A stretch of DNA of 25,842 nt from assembly GCA_041629655.1 (NCBI GenBank), contig JBFKMV010000056.1:1-25842 (forward strand). Reading direction: 5' to 3'. The position numbers and the translations under genes are program-made. Under the pieces are notes generated by a model. The model was not told the DNA's origin, did no database searches, and was given only the letters and a program-made list of their open reading frames with translations. How positions within the stretch are numbered: position 1 is the stretch's first letter; the number at the start of each line of letters is the position of its first letter. This document shows, in pieces, positions 1-8,596 of the stretch. The DNA is from JBFKMV01 sp041629655. GTDB lineage: Bacteria; Acidobacteriota; Polarisedimenticolia; Polarisedimenticolales; Polarisedimenticolaceae.

Positions 1-1037
<1,037 letters not shown>

Positions 1038-1090
1038 CCTGGCTGTCTCCCTGCCTTGGTTTCTGAGGGGGCTCACGCAGTGACGTTCGG

Positions 1091-1119
1091 GGGTTAAGAC
1101 CCCGGCGGGCGCTTGTCAA
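1091..1119 (-). promoter_or_regulatory. Possible dnaK promoter
   Basis: A perfect TTGACA box (1119-1114) lies 76 bp upstream of the dnaK start, but the hexamer 16-17 bp downstream (TTAACC or TAACCC) is a poor -10. A short GGGG/CCCC inverted repeat surrounds this poor -10. I see no clear sigma32 -10 (CCCCAT-like) at the right distance and no CIRCE element. Low confidence. Confidence 0.3.
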
Positions 1120-1203
1120 GGCGCGGCGGGGCCCCGGGAGCGGCATTCTGCGAAAAAACAAGCGGAACGGGGGCGGAAGCCGGCCGCGGCGGCCCCCCGG
1201 GGG

Positions 1204-2472
1204 TCAGCGGCCCTCGACGGCGCCCTCGAGCATCATCCGCTCCGAAGCGCTGAACGTCCGGCTGACCACGAGGTCGCGACTGGGCTCGCCCTGGGCATCC
1301 AGGCCGACCAGCCGGTAGCTGCCCGGCCTGAGCTCGTAGCGGTAATCGCGGCCCCAGGGGTCGCGCAGGTCTCGCGGGTCCAGGTAGCCATGGTCCGTGA
1401 GCAGCACCAGCCGGTCGGGTACGGTCCCGTTGTCCAGGTAGAACACGCGAATCGCGTCCTCGATGCGCTCCATCCGGACGCGGCTGGCGTAGCCCCGCAG
1501 CCGTCCCGTGGCATCCGAGCTGCCGGCCACCCTCCACGGCGTGACCGGATTCGCATCCAGCGTCAGCACCGCCGCAAAGGCGAAGCCGAGCAGCACCACG
1601 GCCACGCCCCGGACGAGCAGCCGGGTCGTGGCCCGTCCCTCGCGGCGAGCGGCGGTTGTGGTGCGCTGCACCACCTCCTCGATCAGGTGGCGGGTCAGCA
1701 GCTCGTACAGGCTGCGGTAGACGTCGAACTCGCCCAGCGGCGAACGGTCGACGAGGTCGCTGACGCGCGAGCGTCCGTCGACCATCCGCAGCACCTCGCG
1801 CTCCTCCGGCGACAGCCGGATCTCCTGCTCGTCGGCGCCGGCATCGGTCCCCGCGTCGGTGCCCTCGAAGCCGAAGTCGAACTCGACGTCCTCGTCGACC
1901 AGCGATTCGACCGGCGCTTCGATCGCCGCGCCGGCGTCGGTCTTCCGGAACACCATCGTCGCGGAGCGCACGCGGCGCTCGATGATCGGCCACTCGTCGA
2001 TCATCCGCGCGCCTTCCATCAGGATCGTCTCGGCGCTGATCGGCGTGAAGTGCTCGCGGTCGTAGTCGATCTCTTCCTTGGGCTCGAAGTGATAGCGCGC
2101 GTCGCGCCAGCGGAACAGCCGGTAGATGATCTGCGAGACCTGGACCTGCAGCGCGTCGCGCAGGTCTTCCGCCGTGATCGCGTTGGTGTTGACCAGGATG
2201 TAGCCGAGCCGCTGCAGCGTGTTCTTCTGCGTCTGCAGCGCCTCGCGCAGCTGGGCGTCGGTGATCTGCCCGGTCCGCACCAGCACGCGCCCCAGCTGGT
2301 CCTCGAGCCGCTGGCTCTGCGTGTCGGCTCCGGCCACCTGGCCCTCGACGAACTTGACCGTCACCGTGTCGGAGTCGTTGGTCAGCGTCAGCACGCCGGT
2401 CTTCCGCTGGATGCCGATCAGCTGGAAGATATCCGCGAGCCCGAAGTCCCGGATGGTTCCCTGGAGCGCCAA
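1204..2472 (-). CDS. DUF4388 (PATAN) domain protein with a transmembrane segment and GspG-like C-terminal domain
   Basis: 422 aa. The N-terminus (about 1-160) matches the DUF4388/PATAN type: MALQGTIRDFGLADIFQLIG, then KTGVLTL, then a helical part with DQLGRVLVRTGQIT and LFRWRDARYHFEP. An acidic linker (190-217) leads to a small helical, winged-helix-like stretch (218-267, LSPEEREVLRMVDG). One hydrophobic segment follows (about 285-306). The C-terminal part (about 325-402) resembles the soluble domain of type II secretion major pseudopilin GspG: an IRVFYLDNGTVPDRL helix end, then DPWGRDYRYEL and YRLVGLDAQGE. The start is TTG, fixed by a perfect AGGAGG 6 nt upstream and by the 1 nt gap after the TPR gene's stop. 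PATAN proteins are usually placed in two-component or gliding/secretion regulation; the function here is unknown. The DUF4388 assignment is firm and the GspG resemblance is by eye. Confidence 0.85.
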   Translation of the reverse strand: MALQGTIRDFGLADIFQLIGIQRKTGVLTLTNDSDTVTVKFVEGQVAGADTQSQRLEDQLGRVLVRTGQITDAQLREALQTQKNTLQRLGYILVNTNAITAEDLRDALQVQVSQIIYRLFRWRDARYHFEPKEEIDYDREHFTPISAETILMEGARMIDEWPIIERRVRSATMVFRKTDAGAAIEAPVESLVDEDVEFDFGFEGTDAGTDAGADEQEIRLSPEEREVLRMVDGRSRVSDLVDRSPLGEFDVYRSLYELLTRHLIEEVVQRTTTAARREGRATTRLLVRGVAVVLLGFAFAAVLTLDANPVTPWRVAGSSDATGRLRGYASRVRMERIEDAIRVFYLDNGTVPDRLVLLTDHGYLDPRDLRDPWGRDYRYELRPGSYRLVGLDAQGEPSRDLVVSRTFSASERMMLEGAVEGR

Positions 2473-2473
2473 C

Positions 2474-4507
2474 TCAGGCCTCCTGGCCCCGGCGGCGCCC
2501 GATGTTCGCGGTCAGCCACACCGCCACCGCCGCCAGCACGGCAATCACGTCCAGCGGGTCGATGCGGAACATCGCCGGAACGGGTCCGATCTCCAGCATC
2601 TCCAGCCGCATGTCGAGCCCGAACAGGCGCTCCAGCGGCCGCAACGCCGCCGGCTGCCACGCGATCAGCGCGGCAAACCAGGCCATCACCCACAGCGAGC
2701 CCCGGGCCGCCCGGCCGCGCAACAGCAGCCCGGCGCCGGGCAACAGCAACGAGGCCAGCTTGCGCGTGCGGCGCGTGCGGCGCTCGTGCCGCTCGACGTC
2801 GTACAGCTTCTGCGTCTTGGTCTCCGGCGCCAACCCGTCGCCCAGCACGAACAGATGCAGGCATTGGCTGCAGTACTCGCGCCCCTGGCGCCCGCGACGG
2901 CAGCGGTCGCAAAACGGACGGCCGCAGCGGATGCAGCGCCGCGCGGGCACGCCCCGCCGCGACCCGACCCCGACCACCGCGCAGAACACCAGCGCCAGCG
3001 CGGCGCCCAGGCTGACCGGATTCCGGAACTGCGACAGCAGCGGGGCCATCTCCGCCCCGGACGCGGTCCCGGCGCCGGCGTGCGGGTCGCGGCCCTCGAG
3101 CGCGGCCTGCCAGATCGTCCCCAGCTCCACGCTGGCGTCGACGGGCATCGGGCGCTCGGTCTCGCTGCGCGAGGCGGCCATCACGGCGGCCGTCCGCTTG
3201 GCGTCGATCGCGCGCGCCCGGGCCAGCGACTCGTCGGCGTCCTCGAAGTGGAACAGCTCCGACTGTGCCACGTGCATGTTGTAGTAGGCCACCACCGAGT
3301 CGGGTCGCACGTTGAGCGCCTGGCGGTAGCTCGTGATCGCCTCGGCGTGCTGGCCCATGCGGTAGAAGATGTTGCCGATGTTGATGTAGCCCTGGTGCAG
3401 CGTGGGGTCGATCTGGATCGCGGCCTTGTACTCGTCGTAGGCCTCCTCGAAGTGGCGGCCGTTCTTGTACATCCCGGCCAGCAGGAAGCGGTACACCGCG
3501 TCGTCGGGGTGGGCGTCGACCAGCTGGCGCAGCTTGACGATCCGCGTCGGATCGTAGACGCCGTCCGCCGAGGCCAGCGTGTTGCGCACCACCGGGTCGG
3601 CCACCACCCCGTAGGCCGCGACGGTCAGGCGATACGCCGGCACGGTCAGCGCCGCCGCCAGCAGCAGCGCCACCGCCGTCCAGCGCTCGTTGCGACGCAT
3701 GAAGCGGAACGTGACCACGATCCAGAACACCGCGGCCCAGCCCGCGCCGAACCAGACCAGAAACGGCAGCAGCAGCACCCCGACTCCCGCCGCCAGGCCC
3801 CAGGCCCCGAGGCCGCGGCGCGCCAGCAGCTCCTCGACCTCGTGCCGCAGCGGCATCTGGTAGCGCTGCAGCATCGCCAGCGAGAACACCAGCAGCCCAC
3901 CGATCAGCGCCAGCACCGCAACGATCGCCAGGTGGTTCAGCACGGTCAGCCGCCGGGCGCTCTCGACCAGCGAGCGCTGGAACGCGCTCAGCCACGCCCG
4001 GGCCGCCTTGAGATGGCCGCGGCCGGACTTCCAGTACACCTCGGCGCGCGCCATCGCGACCTGGGAGCTTCCCGAGTCGAAGGTCTCGGCCAGCTCCAGC
4101 GAGGCCAGCGCCTTGGCGTAGTGGCCCTCGTCGATGTACCGCGCGGCCTCGGCCAGCAGCGCGCCCGAGAGCCCCTCGAGTCGGCCGACGCCCTCCTCGG
4201 CACAGAACGAGCGGATCAGCTCGGACTGCCGTTGCGCGTCCGCGTCACGGCCGTCGGCCAGGTACGCCTTGCGCTGGAACCACAGCGTCTCGAGGCGCGC
4301 CTCGAAGGCACGGTAGTCGAAGCCGCGGCGCGGACCGTCGAGCGACTGCGCCCCGGTCGGCTGCTCCGGCTCGGGCTCCGCAGCCGAGCCCCGCGGAGCG
4401 AGGCGGATCACTCCGGAGTCGATCTGCGCGAGCGCGGGCACCCCGGCGACCGCGACCAGGATCGCGACCCCCAGCGCCCAGCGCGTGAACTGCAACCGCC
4501 TGTCCAA
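2474..4507 (-). CDS. Membrane TPR protein with C-terminal six-cysteine zinc ribbon
   Basis: 677 aa from the preferred TTG at 4507. This start puts a clean signal peptide at the N-terminus (basic MDRR, hydrophobic core, cleavage near PALA-Q at 27/28) and has a GGGGT element about 7 nt upstream. A longer reading to another TTG at 4573 would add 22 residues before the signal peptide and is less likely. In order: a periplasmic-looking helical region with one or two TPR-like repeats (about 60-180); a membrane segment (187-212); a hydrophobic region with two or three segments (235-303); tandem TPRs (about 319-438, with DDAVYRFLLAGMYKNGRHFE and YINIGNIFYRMGQHAEA); a membrane segment (497-516); a zinc ribbon with Cys525, 528, 533, 536, 546 and 549; and further hydrophobic segments near 583-618 and 652-670. 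It is probably a scaffold in the inner membrane. The family function is unknown to me. It forms an operon with the DUF1844 gene upstream and the DUF4388 gene downstream. Confidence 0.8.
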   Translation of the reverse strand: MDRRLQFTRWALGVAILVAVAGVPALAQIDSGVIRLAPRGSAAEPEPEQPTGAQSLDGPRRGFDYRAFEARLETLWFQRKAYLADGRDADAQRQSELIRSFCAEEGVGRLEGLSGALLAEAARYIDEGHYAKALASLELAETFDSGSSQVAMARAEVYWKSGRGHLKAARAWLSAFQRSLVESARRLTVLNHLAIVAVLALIGGLLVFSLAMLQRYQMPLRHEVEELLARRGLGAWGLAAGVGVLLLPFLVWFGAGWAAVFWIVVTFRFMRRNERWTAVALLLAAALTVPAYRLTVAAYGVVADPVVRNTLASADGVYDPTRIVKLRQLVDAHPDDAVYRFLLAGMYKNGRHFEEAYDEYKAAIQIDPTLHQGYINIGNIFYRMGQHAEAITSYRQALNVRPDSVVAYYNMHVAQSELFHFEDADESLARARAIDAKRTAAVMAASRSETERPMPVDASVELGTIWQAALEGRDPHAGAGTASGAEMAPLLSQFRNPVSLGAALALVFCAVVGVGSRRGVPARRCIRCGRPFCDRCRRGRQGREYCSQCLHLFVLGDGLAPETKTQKLYDVERHERRTRRTRKLASLLLPGAGLLLRGRAARGSLWVMAWFAALIAWQPAALRPLERLFGLDMRLEMLEIGPVPAMFRIDPLDVIAVLAAVAVWLTANIGRRRGQEA
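2479..2484 (-). promoter_or_regulatory. Shine-Dalgarno AGGAGG deciding the TTG start of the DUF4388 gene
   Basis: AGGAGG on the minus strand is followed by 6 nt and then TTG at 2472. It lies inside the last codons of the TPR gene, so the two genes should be translated from one message. Confidence 0.75.
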
Positions 4508-4585
4508 TCGTGACCCCGCACCGGCGCGGGGCTGGAGGCCGGCCCCCGGCGACTGCCGGGCGCCCACGACCAACCGCGGACCGGA

Positions 4586-5062
4586 TCAGCCGGGCTGACC
4601 GGATCGGGAGACGTACAGCATGCGCAGCTGGTACAGCACCCGCTCCAGCAAACCCTCTTCCTGCGCGGTCAGATTGCCCCGGCACTTCACCCGCAACAGA
4701 TCGAGCATGTCGATCTGCAGGCGGGCGCTGGTGAGGTCGACCGTCGGCTCATCGCTACCGGGCTGAGGAATCTCTCCCAGGAACAGCAACGCCGGCTGGG
4801 CCATTGCGTTGATCAGCATCGTGAAGTCGACGCCGTGCGGCTCGTTCACCGGATGGTGCTCGAAGCCCGCCTCCGGTCCCGGAGCCGCGTCGCCACGCTG
4901 CTCCCGTCCCGGGCCCGGCTCCGGCGTCGCGGCCGACGCCTCCGACTCGTCCTCTTCCATCCCCGGGCGACGCTCGCCCGCGGAGGTGAAGTGACGCCGG
5001 TCCACCACCTTGATGCCGTCCTGCTCCCGTTCCTGTTCCTCACTGCGCGGTTCGTGGGCCAC
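4586..5062 (-). CDS. DUF1844 domain protein
   Basis: 158 aa from a GTG at 5062 with AGGAGG just upstream (3 nt spacing, rather short). The first 75 residues are charged and look disordered (EPRSEEQEREQ, then Pro/Glu/Gly-rich). The conserved DUF1844 block follows (about 78-150): VDFTMLINAMAQPALLFLGE, then DLTSARLQIDMLDLLRVKCRGNLT as two adjoining parts, then EGLLERVLYQLRMLYV. DUF1844 proteins are small, mainly helical and of unknown function, and are common in deltaproteobacteria and acidobacteria. The open frame extends upstream to 5230, but nothing there looks conserved. It is the first gene of the DUF1844-TPR-DUF4388 set; the next start lies 78 nt downstream. Confidence 0.82.
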   Translation of the reverse strand: MAHEPRSEEQEREQDGIKVVDRRHFTSAGERRPGMEEDESEASAATPEPGPGREQRGDAAPGPEAGFEHHPVNEPHGVDFTMLINAMAQPALLFLGEIPQPGSDEPTVDLTSARLQIDMLDLLRVKCRGNLTAQEEGLLERVLYQLRMLYVSRSGQPG

Positions 5063-5119
5063 GGTCCTCCTCGCCCTGCGGTTCGTGCCGTCGGCGGCCA
5101 CCGTCGAAAAAGCACGCCG

Positions 5120-5149
5120 ATGGTAACATTGGGGTTCTCGACGTTTCAA
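5120..5149 (-). promoter_or_regulatory. Possible promoter of the DUF1844-TPR-DUF4388 operon
   Basis: TTGAAA (5149-5144), an 18 bp spacer and TACCAT (5125-5120), preceded by TGT as an extended -10. Transcription would begin near 5113, about 50 nt before the GTG at 5062. The -10 box matches 4 of 6 positions. Confidence 0.42.
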
Positions 5150-5243
5150 ATCCGTAGTCACCGCCGAACGCACTCCCCGAGGGACAATCCGACCCGGGAC
5201 AAACATGTGGCGGGGCCCCGGGCAAGTCAAGAAAGGCCGGAAA

Positions 5244-6038
5244 ATGCGGGATCATGACAGGTTTGAAACCCTGGTCTGGATCATGGACCGGCTGCGTGAC
5301 CCCGACGAGGGCTGTCCCTGGGACCGTGAGCAGGACTACGCCTCGCTGCGCGGGTACCTGCTCGAGGAGTGCTACGAGGTGGCCGAGGCGCTGGACCGCC
5401 AGGACCTGCCCGCGCTCCGCGAGGAGCTCGGCGACCTGTTGTTCCAGATCGTGTTCCTGTCCCGGCTGGCCCAGGAGGAGCGGGCGTTCACCGCGGCCGA
5501 CGTGGTCCGCGGAATCTCGGAGAAGATGATCCGGCGGCATCCGCACGTCTTCGGCTCGGCGACCGCCGAGACCGCCGACGACGTGTTGCGGGCCTGGGAG
5601 GAGATCAAGCGGCGGGAGAAGCGCGGTCGCAGCGGAGGCCCGCCCAAGTCCGTGCTCGACGGTATTCCGCGCGCGCTGCCCGCGCTGCTGAAGGCGCAGC
5701 GTCTCGGGACCAAGGCCGCGCGGGTCGGCTTCGACTGGCCCGACGATTCGGGCGTGCTGGACAAGCTGCGCGAGGAGCTGGACGAGCTGCGCGAGGCGCT
5801 GCAGTCGCCGGACGAGGCCCGGGCCGACGAGGAGATCGGCGACCTGCTGTTCACGGTCGTGATGCTCGCGCGGCGCCGCGGGGTCGACGCGGAGCGCGCG
5901 CTGGAGGCGGCCAACCGCAAGTTCGTCGAACGCTTCCGCCACATCGAAGACGAGCTGGCGCGGCGCGGGGTGCCGCTGGAGCAGGCCGGCGCGGAGCTGC
6001 TCAACGAGATCTGGGATGCCGCCAAGCGTGACGGCTGA
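5244..6038 (+). CDS. mazG: Nucleoside triphosphate pyrophosphohydrolase MazG
   Basis: 264 aa, the same length as the E. coli enzyme. It hydrolyses (d)NTPs to NMPs and pyrophosphate, cleaning non-canonical nucleotides and affecting stringent-response nucleotide pools. Two tandem MazG domains are visible. The N-terminal domain has RLRDPDEGCPWD (about 16-27), LLEECYEVAEAL with Glu41, Glu42 and Glu45, and EELGDLLFQIV with Glu61 and Asp64, the metal-binding EExxE...ExxD pattern. The second domain repeats it with EELDELREAL and DEEIGDLLFTVV. The start ATG 5244 has GAAAGG 7 nt upstream and aligns with the family N-terminus; the ATG at 5205 would add 13 unconserved residues. It is transcribed alone, between a divergent DUF1844 operon and a convergent accA. 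Confidence 0.95.
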   Translation: MRDHDRFETLVWIMDRLRDPDEGCPWDREQDYASLRGYLLEECYEVAEALDRQDLPALREELGDLLFQIVFLSRLAQEERAFTAADVVRGISEKMIRRHPHVFGSATAETADDVLRAWEEIKRREKRGRSGGPPKSVLDGIPRALPALLKAQRLGTKAARVGFDWPDDSGVLDKLREELDELREALQSPDEARADEEIGDLLFTVVMLARRRGVDAERALEAANRKFVERFRHIEDELARRGVPLEQAGAELLNEIWDAAKRDG

Positions 6039-6053
6039 CCCCGGCACCGTCGC

Positions 6054-7016
6054 TCACTGCGCCCCCGCGTCGGGGAGCCGGAAGCTGCCCAGCCTGCGGA
6101 AGCGTTCGTAGCGCTGCTCGACCAGACCCTCGGGCGTCAGCGAGTCCAGCTCGCCGAGCTGCCGCTCGAGCGCCTCACCGATCAGCGTCGCCTGCTGCCG
6201 CGCGTCGACGTGGGCCCCGCCGACGACCTCGGGGATCACCTCGTCCACGACGCCGAGCTCGTGCAGGTCGGCGGCGGTGATGCGCATCGCCCGGGCGGCT
6301 TCGCGGCTCTTCGCCGGGTCGCGCCACAGGATCGCCGCGCACCCCTCGGGACTGATCACGGAGTAGATCGAGAACTCGAGCATGTTGACGCGGTTGCCGA
6401 CGCCGATCGCCAGCGCGCCGCCGCTGCCGCCCTCGCCGGTGACCGTGACGATCGCGGGGACGCGCAGGCGGGCCATCTCGCGCAGGTTGTAGGCGATCGC
6501 CTCGGCCTGCCCGCGCTCTTCGGCGCCGATCCCAGGGTACGCGCCGGGCGTGTCGATGAAGCTGAGGATCGGGCGGCCGAACTTCTCCGCCAGCCGCATC
6601 GCCCGCAGCGCCTTGCGGTAACCCTCGGGCCGCGGCATGCCGAAGTTGCGGCGGATCTTCTCCTTGGTGTCCCGCCCCTTCTGGTGGCCCACGACCAGCA
6701 CGGGGCGGCCGCGAAAGCGGCCCAGGCCGGCGACGATCGCGGCGTCGTCGGCGTACTTGCGATCGCCGTGCAGCTCGACGAACTCCTCGATCAGGTGCTC
6801 CACGTAGTCGAGCGTGCTCGGTCGTCCGGCGTGACGCGCCACGAGCGTCTTCTGCCACGGCGTCAGCGCGGAGAAGATCTTGCGCCGCACCGCGAGGAGT
6901 TCCTGCTCCAGCCGCTCGCGCTGCCGCTGGATTCCGGCGTCGTCGCCCATCCCCGACAGCGCGTCGATGCGACGCTCCAGATCGAGGATCGGTTCTTCGA
7001 ACGCTTCTTCGTCCAC
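6054..7016 (-). CDS. accA: Acetyl-CoA carboxylase carboxyltransferase subunit alpha
   Basis: 320 aa, normal family length. With AccD it moves the carboxyl group from carboxybiotin-BCCP to acetyl-CoA, giving malonyl-CoA for fatty acid synthesis. The helical N-terminus (EEPILDLERRIDAL) is followed by the carboxyltransferase fold with GHQKGRDTKEKIRRNFGMP (110-128), SFIDTPGAYPG (152-162) and the oxyanion loop GEGGSGGALAIG (194-205). The start is GTG at 7016 with GAGGAG 6 nt upstream. accD is not adjacent; the partner fab genes at 23665-25842 are in the same window but about 17 kb away. It lies 74 bp downstream of the tRNA nucleotidyltransferase gene and has its own possible promoter there. Confidence 0.97.
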   Translation of the reverse strand: MDEEAFEEPILDLERRIDALSGMGDDAGIQRQRERLEQELLAVRRKIFSALTPWQKTLVARHAGRPSTLDYVEHLIEEFVELHGDRKYADDAAIVAGLGRFRGRPVLVVGHQKGRDTKEKIRRNFGMPRPEGYRKALRAMRLAEKFGRPILSFIDTPGAYPGIGAEERGQAEAIAYNLREMARLRVPAIVTVTGEGGSGGALAIGVGNRVNMLEFSIYSVISPEGCAAILWRDPAKSREAARAMRITAADLHELGVVDEVIPEVVGGAHVDARQQATLIGEALERQLGELDSLTPEGLVEQRYERFRRLGSFRLPDAGAQ

Positions 7017-7065
7017 GGCTCACTCCTCGGGCGCCGCGCGCTGAAACGGCACACCGGCGGGCCAA

Positions 7066-7094
7066 GGCATAGACGACGGCGCCGCGGGTGTCAA
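7066..7094 (-). promoter_or_regulatory. Possible accA promoter overlapping the upstream stop codon
   Basis: TTGACA (7094-7089), a 17 bp spacer and TATGCC (7071-7066). The -35 is perfect and the -10 matches 3 of 6. The TGA within TTGACA is the stop codon of the tRNA nucleotidyltransferase gene. Transcription would begin near 7059, leaving about a 43 nt leader. Confidence 0.4.
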
Positions 7095-8596
7095 GCGGAA
7101 GCCGCCGCGCGCAGCGCCGCGGCCCGCTGCGCCTCGTGGTCGGCATCGCGGTCGAGCTTGACGCGTAGCGCCGCGCGCAACGCGCGGCCGATCGCCGGCC
7201 CGGGCGGCAGTCCTGCGCGCAGCAGCTCGTCTCCCGTGACGTCGGCGCGGACGTCGCGCAGCTGATCGAGAAACTCGATCACGCGCCGTTCGACCACGGC
7301 GCCCGGCGAGCCCGCCGCGGCGGCCAGCAAGGTCTCCGTGGGCAGGCCCGCGCAGGCCGCGTGGAGCGACGAGGGTCGCAGCGCCTGCGGCCGGCCCAGG
7401 CGCTCGGCGAGCCGGGCGTGCTCCAGCGCCGAGGCGAGACGGGCGCGCTCCCGGCGCTCCGGGCGGAGCCGCTCCGCCAGCTCCACGCGGCGCTCGGGGG
7501 GCAGCGTCGAGCCGAGCAACGCCAGCCTCACGATCCAGCCTCGCACGTCGTCGACGGGATGGCGGCGGCGCTGACGCGTCAGCAGGGTCTGAACGCGGCG
7601 CAGCGGCGCCAGGGTTTCGGCACTCGCGCGCAGCGCCGGGTCGAGGACCCCCAGCAGGCCGGTCGTCTCCAGCATCCGCACGGTGCGCACCGGGGGAGGC
7701 TCCTCGAGCAGGTGCTCGACCTCGCGGCGCAACCGCGCCGCGCTGAGTCGGCCGAACAGGCCCTCGCGCAGGGCGACGCCGATCAGCCGGAGCGTCGCCG
7801 GGGAGATCCGGAAATCCAGCCGCGCCGCGAGCTGCACCGCGCGAAACGCCCGGGTCGGATCCTCGATCAACGACAGCCCGTGCAGCACGCGAATGCACCG
7901 CGCCGCCAGGTCCGCCACCCCGCCGTGCGGGTCGATCAGGCGACCCGGGCCGCGTACGCCGAGCACCAGCGCCATGGCGTTGACGGTGAAGTCGCGGCGC
8001 GCCAGGTCCCGGCGCAGCGTCGCCGGACGAACCTCGGGCAGCCGGCCCGGGTGCGGATAGCTCTCGGCGCGCGTCGCCGCCACGTCGACGCGCAACCCGC
8101 CGGCGAGCCGGATCAGGGTCGTGCCGAACTCGGCGTGGAACCGCGCCCGGCCCGCGAGGCTGCCGGCCAGCTCCTCGGCCAGCCCACGCGCGTCGCCCTC
8201 CACGGCCAGATCGAGGTCGCGGCTGTCGCGCCCCAGCAGCAGATCGCGCACGCGCCCGCCGACCAGGTACACGCGCCGGCCCCGCTCGCGGGCGATCCGC
8301 GCCGCCAGCCGCAGGATCTCGAGCTGCTCCTCCGGCAACGCGGCCCCCGGCGCCGCGGCAGCCCGCCGACGAGACGCCGACCTGGGCCGGTCCAGCGCCA
8401 GGTCGCGGGCCGTGAGGTGATCCAGGCCGTGCCCGATCGCCAGACTCGCGGTCTCGCGCGGCAGCACGCCGACGAGCCGCCCGCGCTCGAGCACCCGGGC
8501 CTCGCCGCGCCGTCGCCGGCGCAGCCGCTCCAGCGCGTCGCGCACCGGGACGCTCCCGGACAGGCGCAGCGATCCACGCCGCGCCCGCTCAGCCAC
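7091..8596 (-). CDS. tRNA nucleotidyltransferase (CCA- or A-adding), with a single N-terminal CBS-like domain
   Basis: 501 aa. It adds CCA, or only the terminal A, to tRNA 3' ends. The class II nucleotidyltransferase head is clear: YLVGGRVRDLLLGRDSRDLDL (from residue 110, as two adjoining motifs; Asp127 and Asp129 should bind Mg), RRDFTVNAMAL, the DPHGGVADLAARCIRVLH region and EDPTRAFRAVQLAARLDFR. A helical C-terminal half follows. The first 70 residues (SVPVRDALERLRR, GRLVGVLPRETA, GHGLDHLTARDL) look like the second CBS domain of the long DHH-CBS-CBS-NTase enzymes of deltaproteobacteria and Aquifex; the DHH module is absent. The start is GTG at 8596, overlapping the xerD stop by 8 nt, with no good SD, so coupled translation is likely. 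All three tRNA genes in the window encode CCA, so the enzyme may mainly repair ends. CCA versus A specificity cannot be told by eye. Confidence 0.88.
   Translation of the reverse strand: MAERARRGSLRLSGSVPVRDALERLRRRRRGEARVLERGRLVGVLPRETASLAIGHGLDHLTARDLALDRPRSASRRRAAAAPGAALPEEQLEILRLAARIARERGRRVYLVGGRVRDLLLGRDSRDLDLAVEGDARGLAEELAGSLAGRARFHAEFGTTLIRLAGGLRVDVAATRAESYPHPGRLPEVRPATLRRDLARRDFTVNAMALVLGVRGPGRLIDPHGGVADLAARCIRVLHGLSLIEDPTRAFRAVQLAARLDFRISPATLRLIGVALREGLFGRLSAARLRREVEHLLEEPPPVRTVRMLETTGLLGVLDPALRASAETLAPLRRVQTLLTRQRRRHPVDDVRGWIVRLALLGSTLPPERRVELAERLRPERRERARLASALEHARLAERLGRPQALRPSSLHAACAGLPTETLLAAAAGSPGAVVERRVIEFLDQLRDVRADVTGDELLRAGLPPGPAIGRALRAALRVKLDRDADHEAQRAAALRAAASA

Noticed and set aside
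1153..1158. Run of six A (T on the minus strand) after the DUF4388 gene as an intrinsic terminator
   Set aside because: No stable hairpin directly precedes the T-run on the minus strand.
2219..4513. Very long open frame on the plus strand (also 1390-3015, 7361-8641 and 10026-11687)
   Set aside because: They lie opposite clear genes, have skewed Arg/Gln/His/Ala/Pro composition and show no family motif. This is the usual effect of high GC at third codon positions.
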